Assembly: GCA_026826555.1 (NCBI GenBank)
Contig: JAKSZT010054570.1
Span: forward strand, 878,292 to 942,291
Reading direction: 5' to 3'
Length of the DNA: 64,000 bases
From: Tolypeutes matacus
Taxonomy: Eukaryota; Chordata; Mammalia; Cingulata; Chlamyphoridae
Shown here: positions 12,016-22,600 of the stretch, piece by piece
Position numbering within the stretch: position 1 is the first letter of the stretch
How the letters are laid out: each line of letters opens with the position of its first letter
Notes under the pieces: generated by a model
Databases searched by the model: none
What the model saw: the letters and a program-made list of their open reading frames with translations, nothing else
Told to the model about the DNA's origin: nothing
Made by a program: the position numbers and the translations under genes

Positions 12016-12916
12016 GGTTTTATCAGAGAAGCAGCTGCAGGCTGCCCTGACCCCCATCCCACTGTCTTGTCATCTCCTCTCCCCGACTCCCACCACCATC
12101 ACCACCGTTGGAGAGATAGGAGGCTGAGGCCACAGGGTCCTTCCCTTTCCCAGTTACCTCTCAAGGTAGAGGAAGATTAAACATGTTCTGGAAGCACTAA
12201 AGCTTGTGGCTAGGTGTATATGGGGACTTCCCATTATCACTTCCTCCCTGACAGATCATACACTGGGTTACGCAGTGATGGGGGATAGGTCAGCTCAGAG
12301 GTGGGGCCCAGAGACAGCAGGATTCGGAGACCCTGCTCCCTGTTTCCGGGCACCCTGCTGAGGACCAAGTAAAGATGTGCTCCCTCTGAACAGGCCAGTG
12401 GGGGAAGGGACTTCAGACTGGCCTTCTGGCTTGCCCACAGAGCTCATCTGCCGGGAAAGGCATGTTTGGGGAAGGCGTGGGTCAGAAGGAGCCCCCAGCA
12501 GCCTCCCTGGCCTCTAGCCACAGCACCGAGTCCGTGGGGGGAGGAGACGCACATGTGGTGGACACCCCTGTGTGACAGACACCGTTCCTGGGACCTCCAG
12601 CTATTTTATCTCATTTAAACCGTATAATAACACCATGAAATAGCTAATGGTACTCCCACGTTCAGGGGCAGAAACTGAGATTTCCGCCAAGTCGCATTCC
12701 CCCCTGATGTCCACACAGCAAACGAGTGAAGGCCGTCCTCTCCCACGCCTCTCCCAACACCCGGTGCCTCTCCAGAACCTCAAGACCAACTCAAGAGGGT
12801 CCCCCTGGCCTCTCCCACAGCCCAGATTTCTTCTGATTTGGGGGACCTGAGCTCACAGCCTCCCCACTGGAAGCAGCCCTGCTGGGTGAATCAGCAGCAC
12901 CGCACGCCCCTACCAT
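856..12916 (-). CDS. GULO: L-gulonolactone oxidase gene, 5' half (exons 1-6, introns included)
   Basis: GULO oxidises L-gulono-1,4-lactone with O2, giving L-ascorbate and H2O2. It is a membrane-bound flavoprotein of the liver or kidney endoplasmic reticulum and performs the last step of vitamin C synthesis. Six minus-strand exons are visible: 12914-12916 (ATG only), 11865-11966, 8926-9051, 7362-7456, 4732-4822 and 856-1041. Joined, they give 201 codons without a stop, matching residues 1-201 of the about 440-residue mammalian enzyme with no indel. The FAD-binding motif VVGGGHS, with the covalent-flavin histidine at position 54, is in exon 3. The rest of the FAD-binding PCMH domain follows ([11 protein letters not shown] in exon 5; [10 protein letters not shown] and [10 protein letters not shown] in exon 6). 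The C-terminal half lies beyond the left edge. Nothing visible suggests a pseudogene, unlike primate, guinea-pig or some bat copies, but exons 7-12 cannot be judged. Confidence 0.95.
2065..2235 (+). repeat. MIR SINE fossil
   Basis: Carries the MIR core pattern: a TGTGACCCTGGGCA-type segment, then TTCCTC and TGTAAAATGGG. Confidence 0.8.
3285..3715 (+). repeat. Solo LTR, MaLR/ERVL-like, 3' part related to the copy near 61.9 kb
   Basis: The 3' end reads AAATAAATACCC, then AACCGATTTCTGGTATTT, then GACTAATAC, the layout of MaLR-type LTR ends. The same end occurs at 61840-61910. No internal retroviral genes are present. The left border is approximate. Confidence 0.6.
3740..3900 (+). repeat. MIR SINE fossil
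   Basis: MIR-like order: CATTTTCCAGGTGAGAAAAC, then GGTCACATAG, then GTGGAGCCGGGATTC. Confidence 0.75.
4085..4250 (+). repeat. MIR SINE fossil
   Basis: Degenerate MIR with ATTTTTCAAATGAAAAC and AGTGGTAAAGTCAGA segments. Confidence 0.65.
4732..4822 (-). CDS. GULO: GULO exon 5 (residues 110-139)
   Basis: The exon is 91 nt: one base completing Asn109, then 30 codons from [11 protein letters not shown] to HGILATQ. The motif [11 protein letters not shown] is part of the FAD-binding domain. The acceptor is GCACAG and the donor is CAG|GTGAGT. Sequence and phase agree with exons 4 and 6. Confidence 0.96.
4823..7361. other. GULO intron 4
   Basis: MIR fossils lie at about 5475-5650 and 5790-5920, and an L2 fossil at about 6250-6660. 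The remainder is unassigned. Confidence 0.6.
6250..6660 (+). repeat. L2 LINE 3' fossil
   Basis: Shows the L2 3' pattern of a CTGGAAACCCTTCC-like segment, then AGGAGCCTCCCTGATTCC and GGGAGCTTCTTGTAGG. Confidence 0.6.
7362..7456 (-). CDS. GULO: GULO exon 4 (residues 78-109, last codon split)
   Basis: The exon is 95 nt and encodes [20 protein letters not shown] and onward to HSLALS, plus AA. The asparagine codon is completed by the first base of exon 5. The acceptor is TTGCAG and the donor is CAA|GTAAGA. A plus-strand open frame of 230 codons crosses this exon; it is a non-coding shadow. Confidence 0.95.
7457..8925. other. GULO intron 3
   Basis: MIR-like fossils at about 7640-7760, 7935-8140 and 8500-8625. 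Nothing else recognised. Confidence 0.6.
8926..9051 (-). CDS. GULO: GULO exon 3 (residues 36-77), FAD-attachment exon
   Basis: There are 42 codons, from [10 protein letters not shown] to KMNRILQ. The exon contains [18 protein letters not shown], the flavin-binding loop of the vanillyl-alcohol-oxidase/PCMH fold. The histidine in GGGHS falls at residue 54, the covalent FAD attachment site in rat GULO. The acceptor is CTGCAG and the donor is CAG|GTGTGC, phase 0 on both sides. The donor is only moderately close to consensus. Confidence 0.96.
10585..10625. repeat. (ATTC)n microsatellite
   Basis: Imperfect CATT/ATTC tandem units at the left end of the old repeat that follows. Confidence 0.85.
10626..11600 (+). 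repeat. Old mammalian interspersed repeat, family not named
   Basis: The text GTGCAAAGACCCTGGGGTAG ... TTGGAGTTTTATTCCAG ... AGGATTTTAAGCAGGGAAGT follows an order common in mammalian introns. A partial relative lies at 40700-41400. I do not assign a family name. Confidence 0.5.
11865..11966 (-). CDS. GULO: GULO exon 2 (residues 2-35)
   Basis: There are 34 codons, starting Val-His-Gly-His-Lys-Gly and ending in EEIKE. They include the segment [20 protein letters not shown] typical of the GULO N terminus. The acceptor is CATAG and the donor is GAG|GTGAGT, both phase 0. A run of 31 T (minus strand, 12011 down to 11981) lies just upstream of the acceptor. Confidence 0.95.
11981..12011. repeat. 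A31 homopolymer (T31 on the gene strand) before GULO exon 2
   Basis: Thirty-one consecutive A. On the minus strand it is a pure T31 tract ending 12 nt before the AG of the exon 2 acceptor, where the polypyrimidine tract belongs. It could be an SSR grown from that tract or a retrotransposon tail. Confidence 0.95.
12590..12735 (+). repeat. MIR SINE fossil
   Basis: Degenerate MIR: TTATCTCATTTAAACC, then AGGGGCAGAAACTGAG. Confidence 0.6.
12914..12916 (-). CDS. GULO: GULO exon 1, coding part (initiator ATG only)
   Basis: Exon 2 opens at codon 2 (Val-His-Gly) directly after its acceptor, so the ATG must come from an upstream exon. At 12914-12916 the minus strand reads GTC-ATG followed at once by the donor GTAGGG. 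Joining gives ATG|GTC, phase 0, with G at -3 and G at +4, a favourable start context. It lies about 0.95 kb upstream of exon 2. The 5' end of the untranslated part is not visible in the sequence. This is an inference from phase and context, without transcript evidence. Confidence 0.65.
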
Positions 12917-13210
12917 GACTCGGGTGGTCAGCGGCCTTGGCTGGTCCGGCTCCCTTGGGGGACAGTGCGCAGGGCAGTGGGGCACAGAGGCGTGGCCGAG
13001 AGGCTCAGGCAGGCAGCGCTGCAACCTCGGCTCTGGGCGCTCTCGGGGCTGACTGCAGCTTTTCCCGCCTGGAGGGGTTTTGGAGCAGAGCAAAGATGGA
13101 TAAACAGTGTCGGGACAGGCTCCACCCCAGGCAGGATAAAGTCTGTCCTGGCAAACAGCTGCTCAGGCCTGCCTCCTGGCCCGGGGCACCTCTGGGGCAG
13201 GAAGGTGGAA
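12917..13210 (-). promoter_or_regulatory. Probable GULO 5'UTR and proximal promoter region
   Basis: This is the GC-rich stretch directly upstream of the inferred GULO initiator codon. On the minus strand it contains TGTTTATCC near 13100 and TGTTTGCC near 13155, which resemble FOXA (liver forkhead) sites. A clear TATA box was not found and the transcription start cannot be fixed. The placement rests only on its position next to exon 1; the forkhead-like sites could be chance. Confidence 0.3.
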
Positions 13211-16200
13211 GGGCAGCATTTCAAGGGTAGTTGCTCTGTTCCTGGAAGCTGCCTGAGCCCTGACTCCAACCCTAGGGATTCTGGCCCAAAGGACCTCCAG
13301 CCTCAAAACCGGGTGCTCTTGAAGTTTCCTTAATACCATAGGTCAGAGGAGGGTGGCCATTAGGGGACTACAGGGGGCTGGGGGTGTGTGCTTGTGGCAT
13401 GCACGTGCAGCTGGAGTCTCTGAGTCCACGTGTGTGCACGGCTTAGTTCACTCATCAGAGCTGGGGGACGAATAAACCTCAGTCACATCATACAACACTG
13501 CTGGGGACAGAGCAGGACACACGTAGCTCTAGCACAGGGGGACAGGGTACACTCAGCCTCAGCAATGTCTTCTAGTAGAGACCTTCCCCTCCCCAGATCC
13601 ACATAGTGAAGGAAAGAGTCAGCTTGGGGCACACAAGTCTGGGTTCCTCTGTGAACCTCAGTTTCTTCCTCAATAAAGTGGGGGCACTTTAAATCTTAAT
13701 CTTAAGATTAAATAAAGATTTAAGTAGATGCACGAGAAGTACATAGTCAGGGACACAATCAGTGCTTGAAGAGGTAGCCAGCTCTTGCCTCCCCACCTTC
13801 TCCCCCACCTATGAGCTTGCTGGAGGAAGGATCCCTGGGACATTGCTGTCTGTATTCCTATCCCTCAGCTCAGTGCCTGGCACAGAGCCAGAGTCCGGTG
13901 CATATTTGTGCAATGAACTAAGAAGTTACTGAGCATCTTGTTTTATCAGATCTTTCCAAGTCAAGAGCTGGTCGCCAGTGGGAAGCGTGGGCAGTAGCTC
14001 TGGAGTCTTAGAGGAGGGGGTGAGGCTGGGGTGGAGGAATAGAGCTCGGAGCCAGATATATGGCCATAAGTCCGGGAAAGGGGGAGTCTGTGGCACTCGT
14101 GTCCCCTACCTTGGTATTGCCACCGAGCTGCCGAGGGCGTGCGTGTGCACGTGTGTGTGTGGGATCGCACCCCCCCCCCCCATCGTAATCATAAACACTG
14201 TGAAGTGGGGTTGGCTGCCATGCTTTCCCCACAGGTAAAACCCTGATGGGCACGGTGCTGTTGTCTAGGTAAGTCAGGCAGTGTGTTTGTTCAGTGAGAG
14301 GGAGTCCCGGAGAAGGCACTGGGGAAGGAGCTCGAACCCACGTTTGTGAGCCGTGAGGCTGGGGGCTCCCGGGGGCCTTCATGAGAAGAGCAAGGCCTGG
14401 CCTCTTCCCTTCTTGTCTGCCTCCCTTGGGGCTGTCCCTGATGGAGGCAGTGAGGAGTCTCCCCAGACGGCACCTGTGCTCTCCAGGCCTGCCAGTTCCG
14501 TGGCCTGAGGGGAGAGCTGGGGGAGCCTGCCCATGGGACCTCAGACTCTCTGTCTGGGAAAGGAGGAGTGGTGGAGGATGGGTGGGCAGTAGGGGGCTTT
14601 GGGACTGGGGATAAGAGAGGGGCACCCACCAGGTAGGCTCCTGCTCCTTTGTCACAGTTACTGTCCCAAAATCCTGCAAGGGGGCCCAGGGGCTGTGGCC
14701 AGCCCCTGGTCAGCATCAAACCTGGAGGACAGAGAGGCCTATGGCCGGGAGGGGAGGAAGTTCTAAGTACTAAGGTACAGCCTGGTTTCACCCAGATAAT
14801 TTGCTTCCCACTCCCCCTTCATGTCCTGTCAATTTCAGGGAAGGAATGCCCTGCTCCCCACCCACAAATTTCCCTTTCACCTGAACTTGTAACTAAGTTT
14901 TAACTTTTCTGGGAATGGATGTCCGAGCCGGGACATTCCGGAAGCCTGAAGCATGGGGTGTGACTGGGCCTAAGTGGCTCCCTTCCCTTCTCTGCTGAAA
15001 TCATCCAGATGCCCATTCACGCTCAAGGGTTTTCTTCCTTCACCCATTGCTACTGCCCTTGGATGGAATGCTTCTTCCCCTGCCTCCCAGCCAGATTTTT
15101 TAAACTGCTTTTATTGAAAGAAAACTAGATTACATGGGAAAATAAAAATAAAAATCAGCAAAAATGCTATCAGGAATCTTGTGCTGCCATCATCCCGTGG
15201 TTGAGGTGGATGGTTTATTGTTCAGGTCTTGTCTGAAGGACTCAGTGTGTTCAATAATTGCTGAGTCTTGACTTTTTAAAACATTTGTTGGCAAAGGAAA
15301 GTGATTTTGCAGTTTCAGTGGTCACTAAAGCTTGTTGTTAGATCTTCTTCCCTCTAAGACTTGCTAATCAGTAAAAATGAGCTCTTCAATATAACATTTG
15401 TACTTGGTAATTAACACATTTCTTTGCTACATACATGTTCTTACTGTGAAAATTTTGAGTAGTATTTAATGATTTCTGGTCTGTAGATATTACGTCCTCG
15501 ACCCTCTCAGCCAGCTCATTCTTTTAAAAATATGATATAGGTCATAAAATTCACTCAACACTTGTAAGACAAAGTGGGAGGAGACTGTCTAAAATATCTT
15601 ATGGTGTTCAGAGTTCTTTTTCTAGCTGAATCCAGGATAACTGATGGAGGCAAGGAACATAGGTCCATCTCCTCAATCTATTCAAATTTCAACAAATACC
15701 ACTGGTAGGGGCTTTCTTCTGGAATCCTTGTACTTTGAGCTGCATAAACAAAAACTTGTTTCTATCTTTGAAATTCTGACACGGGCCCAAGTAGTCACAT
15801 CAGCCCCGCACCACCCCTGCCATCAGTGGTGATAGGGTTTGCCTTCCGTTTTAGCACTAGCATCATAGAGGACTGGGATGAACTGCATAAGAAACAGAAG
15901 TGAGTGCCTAATCTAGGGACCCGAAAATATGCTTGAAGCAGGTTTTAAAAGGGGAGTTATTTTTGATTGATTAAAAAGCAAACCTAGAGTAGAAACATCA
16001 TTGCTATTCTTTCAAAAGCAGAATAAAAAAAAGCATTCCTCCAATGCTTCTGTTTGAAGATGACAAACATATCTCTAGAGCATTTAAATAAACTGAGAAA
16101 ATGATTCCGCTCTTATCTTATAAACACGTAAACTGTGAGCCTTCACGGTAACTGGAAATATTTCATGCATTCTTAAAATAATTATTGCATTTGTTTTCTA

Positions 16201-16891
16201 TGCAGCAGAAACCCACTGATGTTCTGTTTTAATTTACCCAATGGATCCTAGCAAAGATTCTTGGATGTCTAGAATCTTACTGTTTTATTCTTCTGAATTT
16301 AATTCTATCGGCAGATATAACAGCAGTCTTAACAAGAGATGCACCAAGGTTTGGAAGAGTGAAAATAGTCATTTAGTTGATTGTTCGCTTCAGCAAGAAG
16401 GATATCAAAATCAGGAATTGAAAATTGGCCCATTTACCCATTCATTCATTTATGCATTCATTCTCTGATTGATTCAGCAAGCATTGAATAACATCTGTAA
16501 ACTTCTAGGCACTGTGCTAGGTTGAGGATCAAGGGTGAACCACCTAGACAGGTAGCCTCCGATCCAAGGACCTTATAGGGGAGACAAACAATTGAGTGCA
16601 GTAACAAAAAGTCAGGTGAATGTCCTAAAATTGCTAGGAAAAGAATATATTTTACTCGTGGCCATTTAGATTCCTTGGAACATAGGACATAATTGCTGTT
16701 GCAAAATCCTTTGAGCTTCTGACCTACACATTTTAACCATTATCTACTCTTTATTTGTGCACATGGCAATGTAGGTATGAACGATATGGGAACTGGCTTA
16801 GGGTCACTTAAAGCCCTAAAATCACGGGATCATTATACACCATGAGAGACAGAAATAGCTTTCTGTCCCATCTATCTATTTAACAGAGTCG

Positions 16892-16924
<33 letters not shown>

Positions 16925-16954
16925 AAGGGCACTTTATTTGTCTCACAGTTTTAT

Positions 16955-17177
16955 TTTCTTTTTGAGGTACCGGGGTCGGGCATTGAAACTGGGACCTCGT
17001 ATGTGGGAAGCCAGCGCTCAACCACTGAGCCAAATCGGCTCCTCTGAGTTGGTTTTTTCGTTTGTTTGCTTGTTGTTTGCTTTTGTTTGTTTGTTTTTTA
17101 GGAGGCACTGGGGACTGGACATGCGACCTCCCATGTGAGAAGCAGGCATTCAACTGCTTGAGCCACATCTGCTCCCC
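16955..17177 (-). mobile_element. DAS SINE, dimeric, minus orientation
   Basis: Two tRNA-derived units read on the minus strand, joined by an AAACAAAC-rich linker. Each has a GATGTGGCTCAA-like A box and a B-box-like segment. This structure is typical of xenarthran DAS SINEs. Borders are approximate. Confidence 0.85.
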
Positions 17178-18074
17178 AAGATTCATTTTTTAAAGGCCAT
17201 TTCTCCTGGAAGCCATGGATACTGCTAGTTGACAGCCACCAAGTGGCACTCCTTTGACTTAATTTGTGAGTGGCCTCAGCTTCCGCAGGGCTGCATCACT
17301 GCCCCACTGGTGGGCGTATATGAGAGAGTATGTGCACTGCCCCAGGCTTCTTTACAAAAGGCTACTTCCTTTAGCAGAGCTGAATATATTTGTTATTTAT
17401 GCCTTCTGTAATCATGAAATAAAACTAACCTTTTATAACAGAACCATCCTGAATACACTTCAAGCACGTTGTACCTAAAATGGCATCTGAAAATGTTCCC
17501 GGTCCAATCCCAGCCAATCCCCTTTGCTGACATGATTGATCACAGCAGTTGATGTGTGCCACTGAAGCTCCCCAAAGCAGGCTACAGATGCAGCTCTGGA
17601 GATCCTAGTATTTTCCTGAATACCTTTTCCAGTCCAGCGTCTTTAATGGCCCTCAATCTTCTATGACCAGATATATTTTTGTTGCAATGTTATGGACCTC
17701 ATTCATTTGACCTCTGTTTGCCCAGACAGTAGCACTCCTGAGGCACTTTTGATGGTTTATAGGGATGACTAGAAAGGATACTTGAAATTGACACCATCGT
17801 GGGAGACAGGTTTGCCCATTTCCGCTTCTTCTAGGGAAGGATGTTCTAGGATTTTTCCTCCTTCCCTTTCCCCCAACCCTTCCCTAGAAATGAGCGTGGG
17901 CACGTTCAGTTAATAAAACAATGCTATCCAGCTTATATAGTCATTCCCCCAGGTTGCATATTTGCCTTTTCAGTGAGCCCTTGATTCATCCTCAGATCCA
18001 AAAGGATGGAGGTGGTGGTGGTATGGCTGGGAACGTAAAGCCATGATAGGCCTTGTCCAAGATATTCAGACGTC

Positions 18075-18270
18075 TTGGAGCTAACACTTCCGTAGCATTT
18101 CCTCTGTGCCAGGCAAGGTTCTAGAGCACTGCGTGTACTAACTCATTTAATACTCACAACTGCCCGTGAGTTAGGTACTAATAATATCTCCTTTTTATAG
18201 ATGAGGAAACTGAGGCACAGGAAACCCTTTCTCAAGGTTTTGGCTGGTAAGTGGCAGAGCAGAAGTATAG
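18075..18270 (+). repeat. MIR SINE fossil
   Basis: A well-preserved MIR: CTCATTTAATACTCACAAC, then ATAGATGAGGAAACTGAGGC, then AAGTGGCAGAGCAG. Confidence 0.85.
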
Positions 18271-19274
18271 TGCACAGAGTATGGCTCCAGCTTTAAAAAG
18301 GAGAAGAATACTGTTGAGAAGAGCTCAGCCTTTCAAACCAGACAGCTTGTACCTGAACTCAGTTATGTTAAGCCTCAGTTTCCCCATCTCTCAAATGGGA
18401 AGGATCTTCTGGAGGGACCAGGGATGGTGCACATAAGATCCAAGGTACACAGGGAGACATAATGTATGATAGATGCTAATGCTTCTCACCTCCCTCTTGC
18501 TTTCTTCACACACACACAGACACAGACACTCTTTTTGTCTAGCAAACTTATGCTCATTATGATGGAATTCAGCGTGGAGAGATCCCGTGTTCAGCAAGCA
18601 TTCCCTGCAGAAGTGCAGCGAGAGAGGTGTGTATCTATATACGTGCGTATATTATGCTAAGCATAATCCAGCCTGGGGATTTGCCTCCCAGGCAAAAGGA
18701 TGCAGTTGAGCATGGGCAGAGGGCCAAGGAGAGTCAGGGAGTGAGTGAGGACAATGCTGGGGGTGGCCAGGGGCCAGGCAGCCTCGGGTGCTTGGATTTT
18801 ATTCTGGGGACAGTGGTGTTCAGGATCCCTATGGCTGCCTCCGGAAGGACTCTGGGCAGGAGACGACAAGGGCCTGAGGTGGGACAGAGGAGCCACAACT
18901 GGAGGAGACCAGGGCAGTGAATGTGGTGCCTGACCGGCTGCGGCAAGAGAAAGGTGAGGCCAGAGAGGAAGGCAGGGGCTGGGTCTGCGCTGAGCAACAG
19001 GGCAGTCACTAGCCAGGCGTGACTATTTAAATGTCAATGAATTAAAATTCAGGAAAACTGAAAATCACACCCGCATTCTCTTTAGCCGCATTTCAAGCAC
19101 TCAGCGCTGCAGGTGAGGGGCACGGCGGTCAACTCAGAACGTGCTCCTGGACAGCGCTGGTCAAGTAGGACCTCACAGGTAGTGTCAAGACCCAAGGGCA
19201 GGGGGACACCGCCATCCAAATGCAGTGAGCTCCTAGAACAATTACTCTGCCTTCAGCCACATAAGAAAACAAAC

Positions 19275-19674
19275 AGCAGCATCATAGTTGTCTCAGCTTT
19301 ATTGAAGAAAGGACTCATAATCTCTGTTGAAATGCTTCAAAATTAACTGCTGATTTTGCTGCAAAACTAGGAATTAGTCAATCAAAAATCTCCACTTGGC
19401 CTTCCCAATCTGTACCTCCACCGGACACTAACCATTCTCCGGGAGAAAGTGATATATTTATACCCAGAGAATTAATCACACGTGACTTTCCCTATATCTA
19501 AAATGATGTCAAATTTGATTTACTTCACTTCTTAAAAATCACCGTTTTGCAATCCCCTGCAGAAGAACGTTGCTGAATAAGACAGATGCACGTGAGGCCT
19601 CGTCTGGGTACCAAGGGCAGCCCCCCACAGATGAAAGCCTGGAGGGCCTGCCAGGCATCGGCACACGCCACACA
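19275..19674 (-). other. EPHX2: EPHX2 3' untranslated region
   Basis: This runs from the stop codon at 19675-19677 to shortly past the AATAAA signal at 19298-19303, about 400 nt. The length is ordinary for this gene. The exact cleavage site is inferred, about 15-25 nt beyond the signal. Confidence 0.75.
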
Positions 19675-22600
19675 CTAGAGCTTGGCAGCCACAGGTGGGT
19701 CCCTGGCCTCAGTTTCCAGCCACTCAATGAGGATCTGATTCAACTCGGCAGGCCTGGAAAGGAAATAAAAGTGATGCCAATGTGTCTAAGGCAGAGGTGA
19801 GTGAGCCTGGGCTGAATGCTGACCAGGTCAAGGCCAGGGCAGAATTAAACCAGGGAAGCTTTTTTGGAAGGTGGACCAGGAGTCCTGTTCTTCCCCCACC
19901 AAGAGGCCCCCAGAATCTGCTCACCTTTCCATCTGGGTCCAGTGTCCACAGTCTTTAATGTGTCCCCTTTTTAGGTGGGGGATCTGGAAGAAAAACCCAC
20001 CAGAATGGTGAATGGCAACGTTCCTCTATAACATGCGTTCTGCAAATGGGTCTGGTTAGCGCAAGACGCAACGGAGGCCACCTGTGAGGGGACACCTCTC
20101 TCTCTCTACTCCTCACAGGTCAGCCCTGAGAATCCTGCACTGTTTAGGAAAAGGATTGTCACTTATTAAGCTCCTATAGCGTGCCTGTGCGCTACACTCG
20201 TTACCTTATATAACCTTGGCCGCAATCCTTTGGGGGGACTACGGCTCAGAGAGCTTAGGTAAGTTTCCCAAGGCCACACAGCAAACGGCTGAGCTCAGAT
20301 CTGAATTCAAGCTGACTCGTGAATTGCCACAAACGTCCTCCCTTCAGAATTGCTGCCTGGCAGATGCCTAGTCATTGTTTGTCTCTAGAAGGTGGCGGCT
20401 TCCCCTTCCCAGGCTGCCTTCGCTTTCCCCCGTGGTCTGCTCGTGACGTTGTCTGCCCTCACTCTGGCAACCCTGACTCCCCACAGTGGCTCGCCATAAG
20501 GAGCACCAAGGACCGCAAAGGAGCCGGTGACGCAGCAGCTCGGGACGTAGGCCTTGATGAAGGAGCGATGGAGAACACGGTGTGGAAAATGCTGAGAAAA
20601 ATGAAGCTTTCCTCCCGGAGGCAGGGGGTGCCCCTTCCAAGCAGAAAACAAACCTCAGCGAAGTTAGCGGTCAGTGTCAAGGGCCAGAAGTTTAGGGTCA
20701 GCTAAAGGACTACAGAAAGCTTCAAGGGTTAGGGCCAGTGGGAAGGAGGCCCCTGCAGCCTCTCTCAGAGCTCCCTGCCGCACTTGCTCGGCTCCAGAGC
20801 TAGGCGGCTCTGTGAACCACCAGGGGTGTCCTCAGGCAGCAGGCCATGAATTGCGCTCTCTCCACTCTGCCTGATGATGCTGACAAAGCCATGGCCAAGT
20901 GCAGGCCAGACAGTTCTCAGCCATTAGCCAGGATAAATGAGCCCACGGCTACCCTGCCTCCAGGCCTCCCAAGCCTCCACTTTCAGGAGAGGGATCTTCC
21001 AACACACAGGTCTGACGGCCCCGTCACTCCCCTTCACAGGGTCCCCCTGCTAGGGGACGATACAGCTCAGCCTGATCCAACGGGCAGAGCAAAATCCCTC
21101 AGTCACACCGAGCTCATTCCATCCTCTGAGCATGCTGTGCATACTCCATGCCTTCCACCCTGCTCCCTCATTCCGTCTTGTTTGCTCCATTCTCTCTCTG
21201 CCAGACAAGTCTCAGTCATTCATCAAGACCAAATTCAATGGTCAGCCCCTCTGCAAAGTCCCTGTTCCCCATTGCACCTTCTTCTGTCCTAATGTCCAAT
21301 ACACACCTCTTCACAACTTATCATGCTATGGTGGGATTAATTGTGGACAGTGAGCTCCCAGAGGTCTAGCTCATTCTTTCCCTCTCCAGTATCTAGGGGA
21401 CCATCCCAGCACATTTAGGTGCACAAAAAAAGCCTGTGGAAGGGAGGGGAAAACTATTAGTGTACAGGAAAGCCATCTGTCCTGATGGCTGCTCCCATGA
21501 GGTGGTGGTGATTTTACAGATGATGCTTTTGCTATGGAAATGGCTCCGTGCCCTGGCCCACTCTGGCACGATGCGGTGTCTTGCCTCAGGGGCATTTGCA
21601 CTCACTCTCCAAAGCACTGATGGCCCCAGCACAGGACCATTCCCTTACCCAGTCCTCCATATGTTTGGACATCTCTGGAAGGAGCACACTGTCCTTCTCG
21701 GCAGTGACCATCAAGGCTGGAACCAGGATCTGAGGAGGGATACCAGGAAATGGCAGAAGAGAAACATTATGTTGCATACCTCCACTTCTGAAGCCTCCCC
21801 TCCCTCTGGGTAAGGAGATAAGCTTGGTTTTAACAACACGGGGCTTCCCCCACTGGAGCACAAAAACGACGCCCAGCGGCATCACTGTGGTTTTGGCTTA
21901 GTTTCTCCCGTGATTTGCCTTGAGGAGTCACAACTAATACTGGAAATCTTAAAAGGACAGATTTAGTAATGTTCCAACAAGAGGCGTAAGTGTGTGTGTG
22001 TGTGTAAGAACAGGTGAGCTGGCTCACTCTGTGACACTAATATTCATGGAACCAGAAAGGAGGAATGATGCCCTTGAATGGAGATTCCTTTTCTCTAAAT
22101 TAAATTAACACTGAAAAAAAGGCAGCCACAATTCCAGAGAGAGGGCGGGTCAGCCACTGCCACCCTCAATACCATGAGAGGCAGGAGAAGTGATTTCGTT
22201 TTTATCTCCTAAAACATGAAGTGAACAAAGTGGGGCACTGCGAGGCCAAGAAAGCTCCATTTATTCTCTTTATTCTCCCTTTACCAGTAAAATTTTGCAA
22301 ACAGCTCTAACTTGGCCAGTGAAGGAATCTGCAAATATTTTTTATTTTATTTTATTTTTTACCTACATGCAGAACCACGTGGTTCTCCTCCTCCAAATGA
22401 TCCAAATGAAAAGTTCCAAAGTGATTTTTGTTGCTGAAACTAATCCTGATGCTTCCGGGGGGGAGGGGGGAGTTGTAAACTCTAGAATGTTCTGAGGCCA
22501 AAAAATATCTTGCTGTTGGGGGCATGGGAGGAGGTGGGAGAAGACAGAGGCAATCTGGAAGTTAACCACAGAAGAAGGGGATCCCAGCTTTTACACCACC

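Larger units (their letters stand above)
13211..19274. other. Intergenic region between GULO (5' side) and EPHX2 (3' end)
   Basis: About 6 kb. It holds MIR fossils near 13610-13790, 18075-18270 and 18320-18420, L2-like sequence near 13800-13925, an old repeat at 16440-16640, one DAS SINE, and unassigned DNA at 14200-16430 and 17200-18060. A 223-codon minus-strand frame at 14008-14679 has no recognisable protein features and is treated as chance in GC-rich DNA. Confidence 0.65.

Noticed and set aside
14008..14679. 223-codon minus-strand open frame in the intergenic region
   Set aside because: GC-rich, rich in Pro and Ser, with no domain, no splice context and a second long frame overlapping it (14291-14791). 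Best explained as chance.
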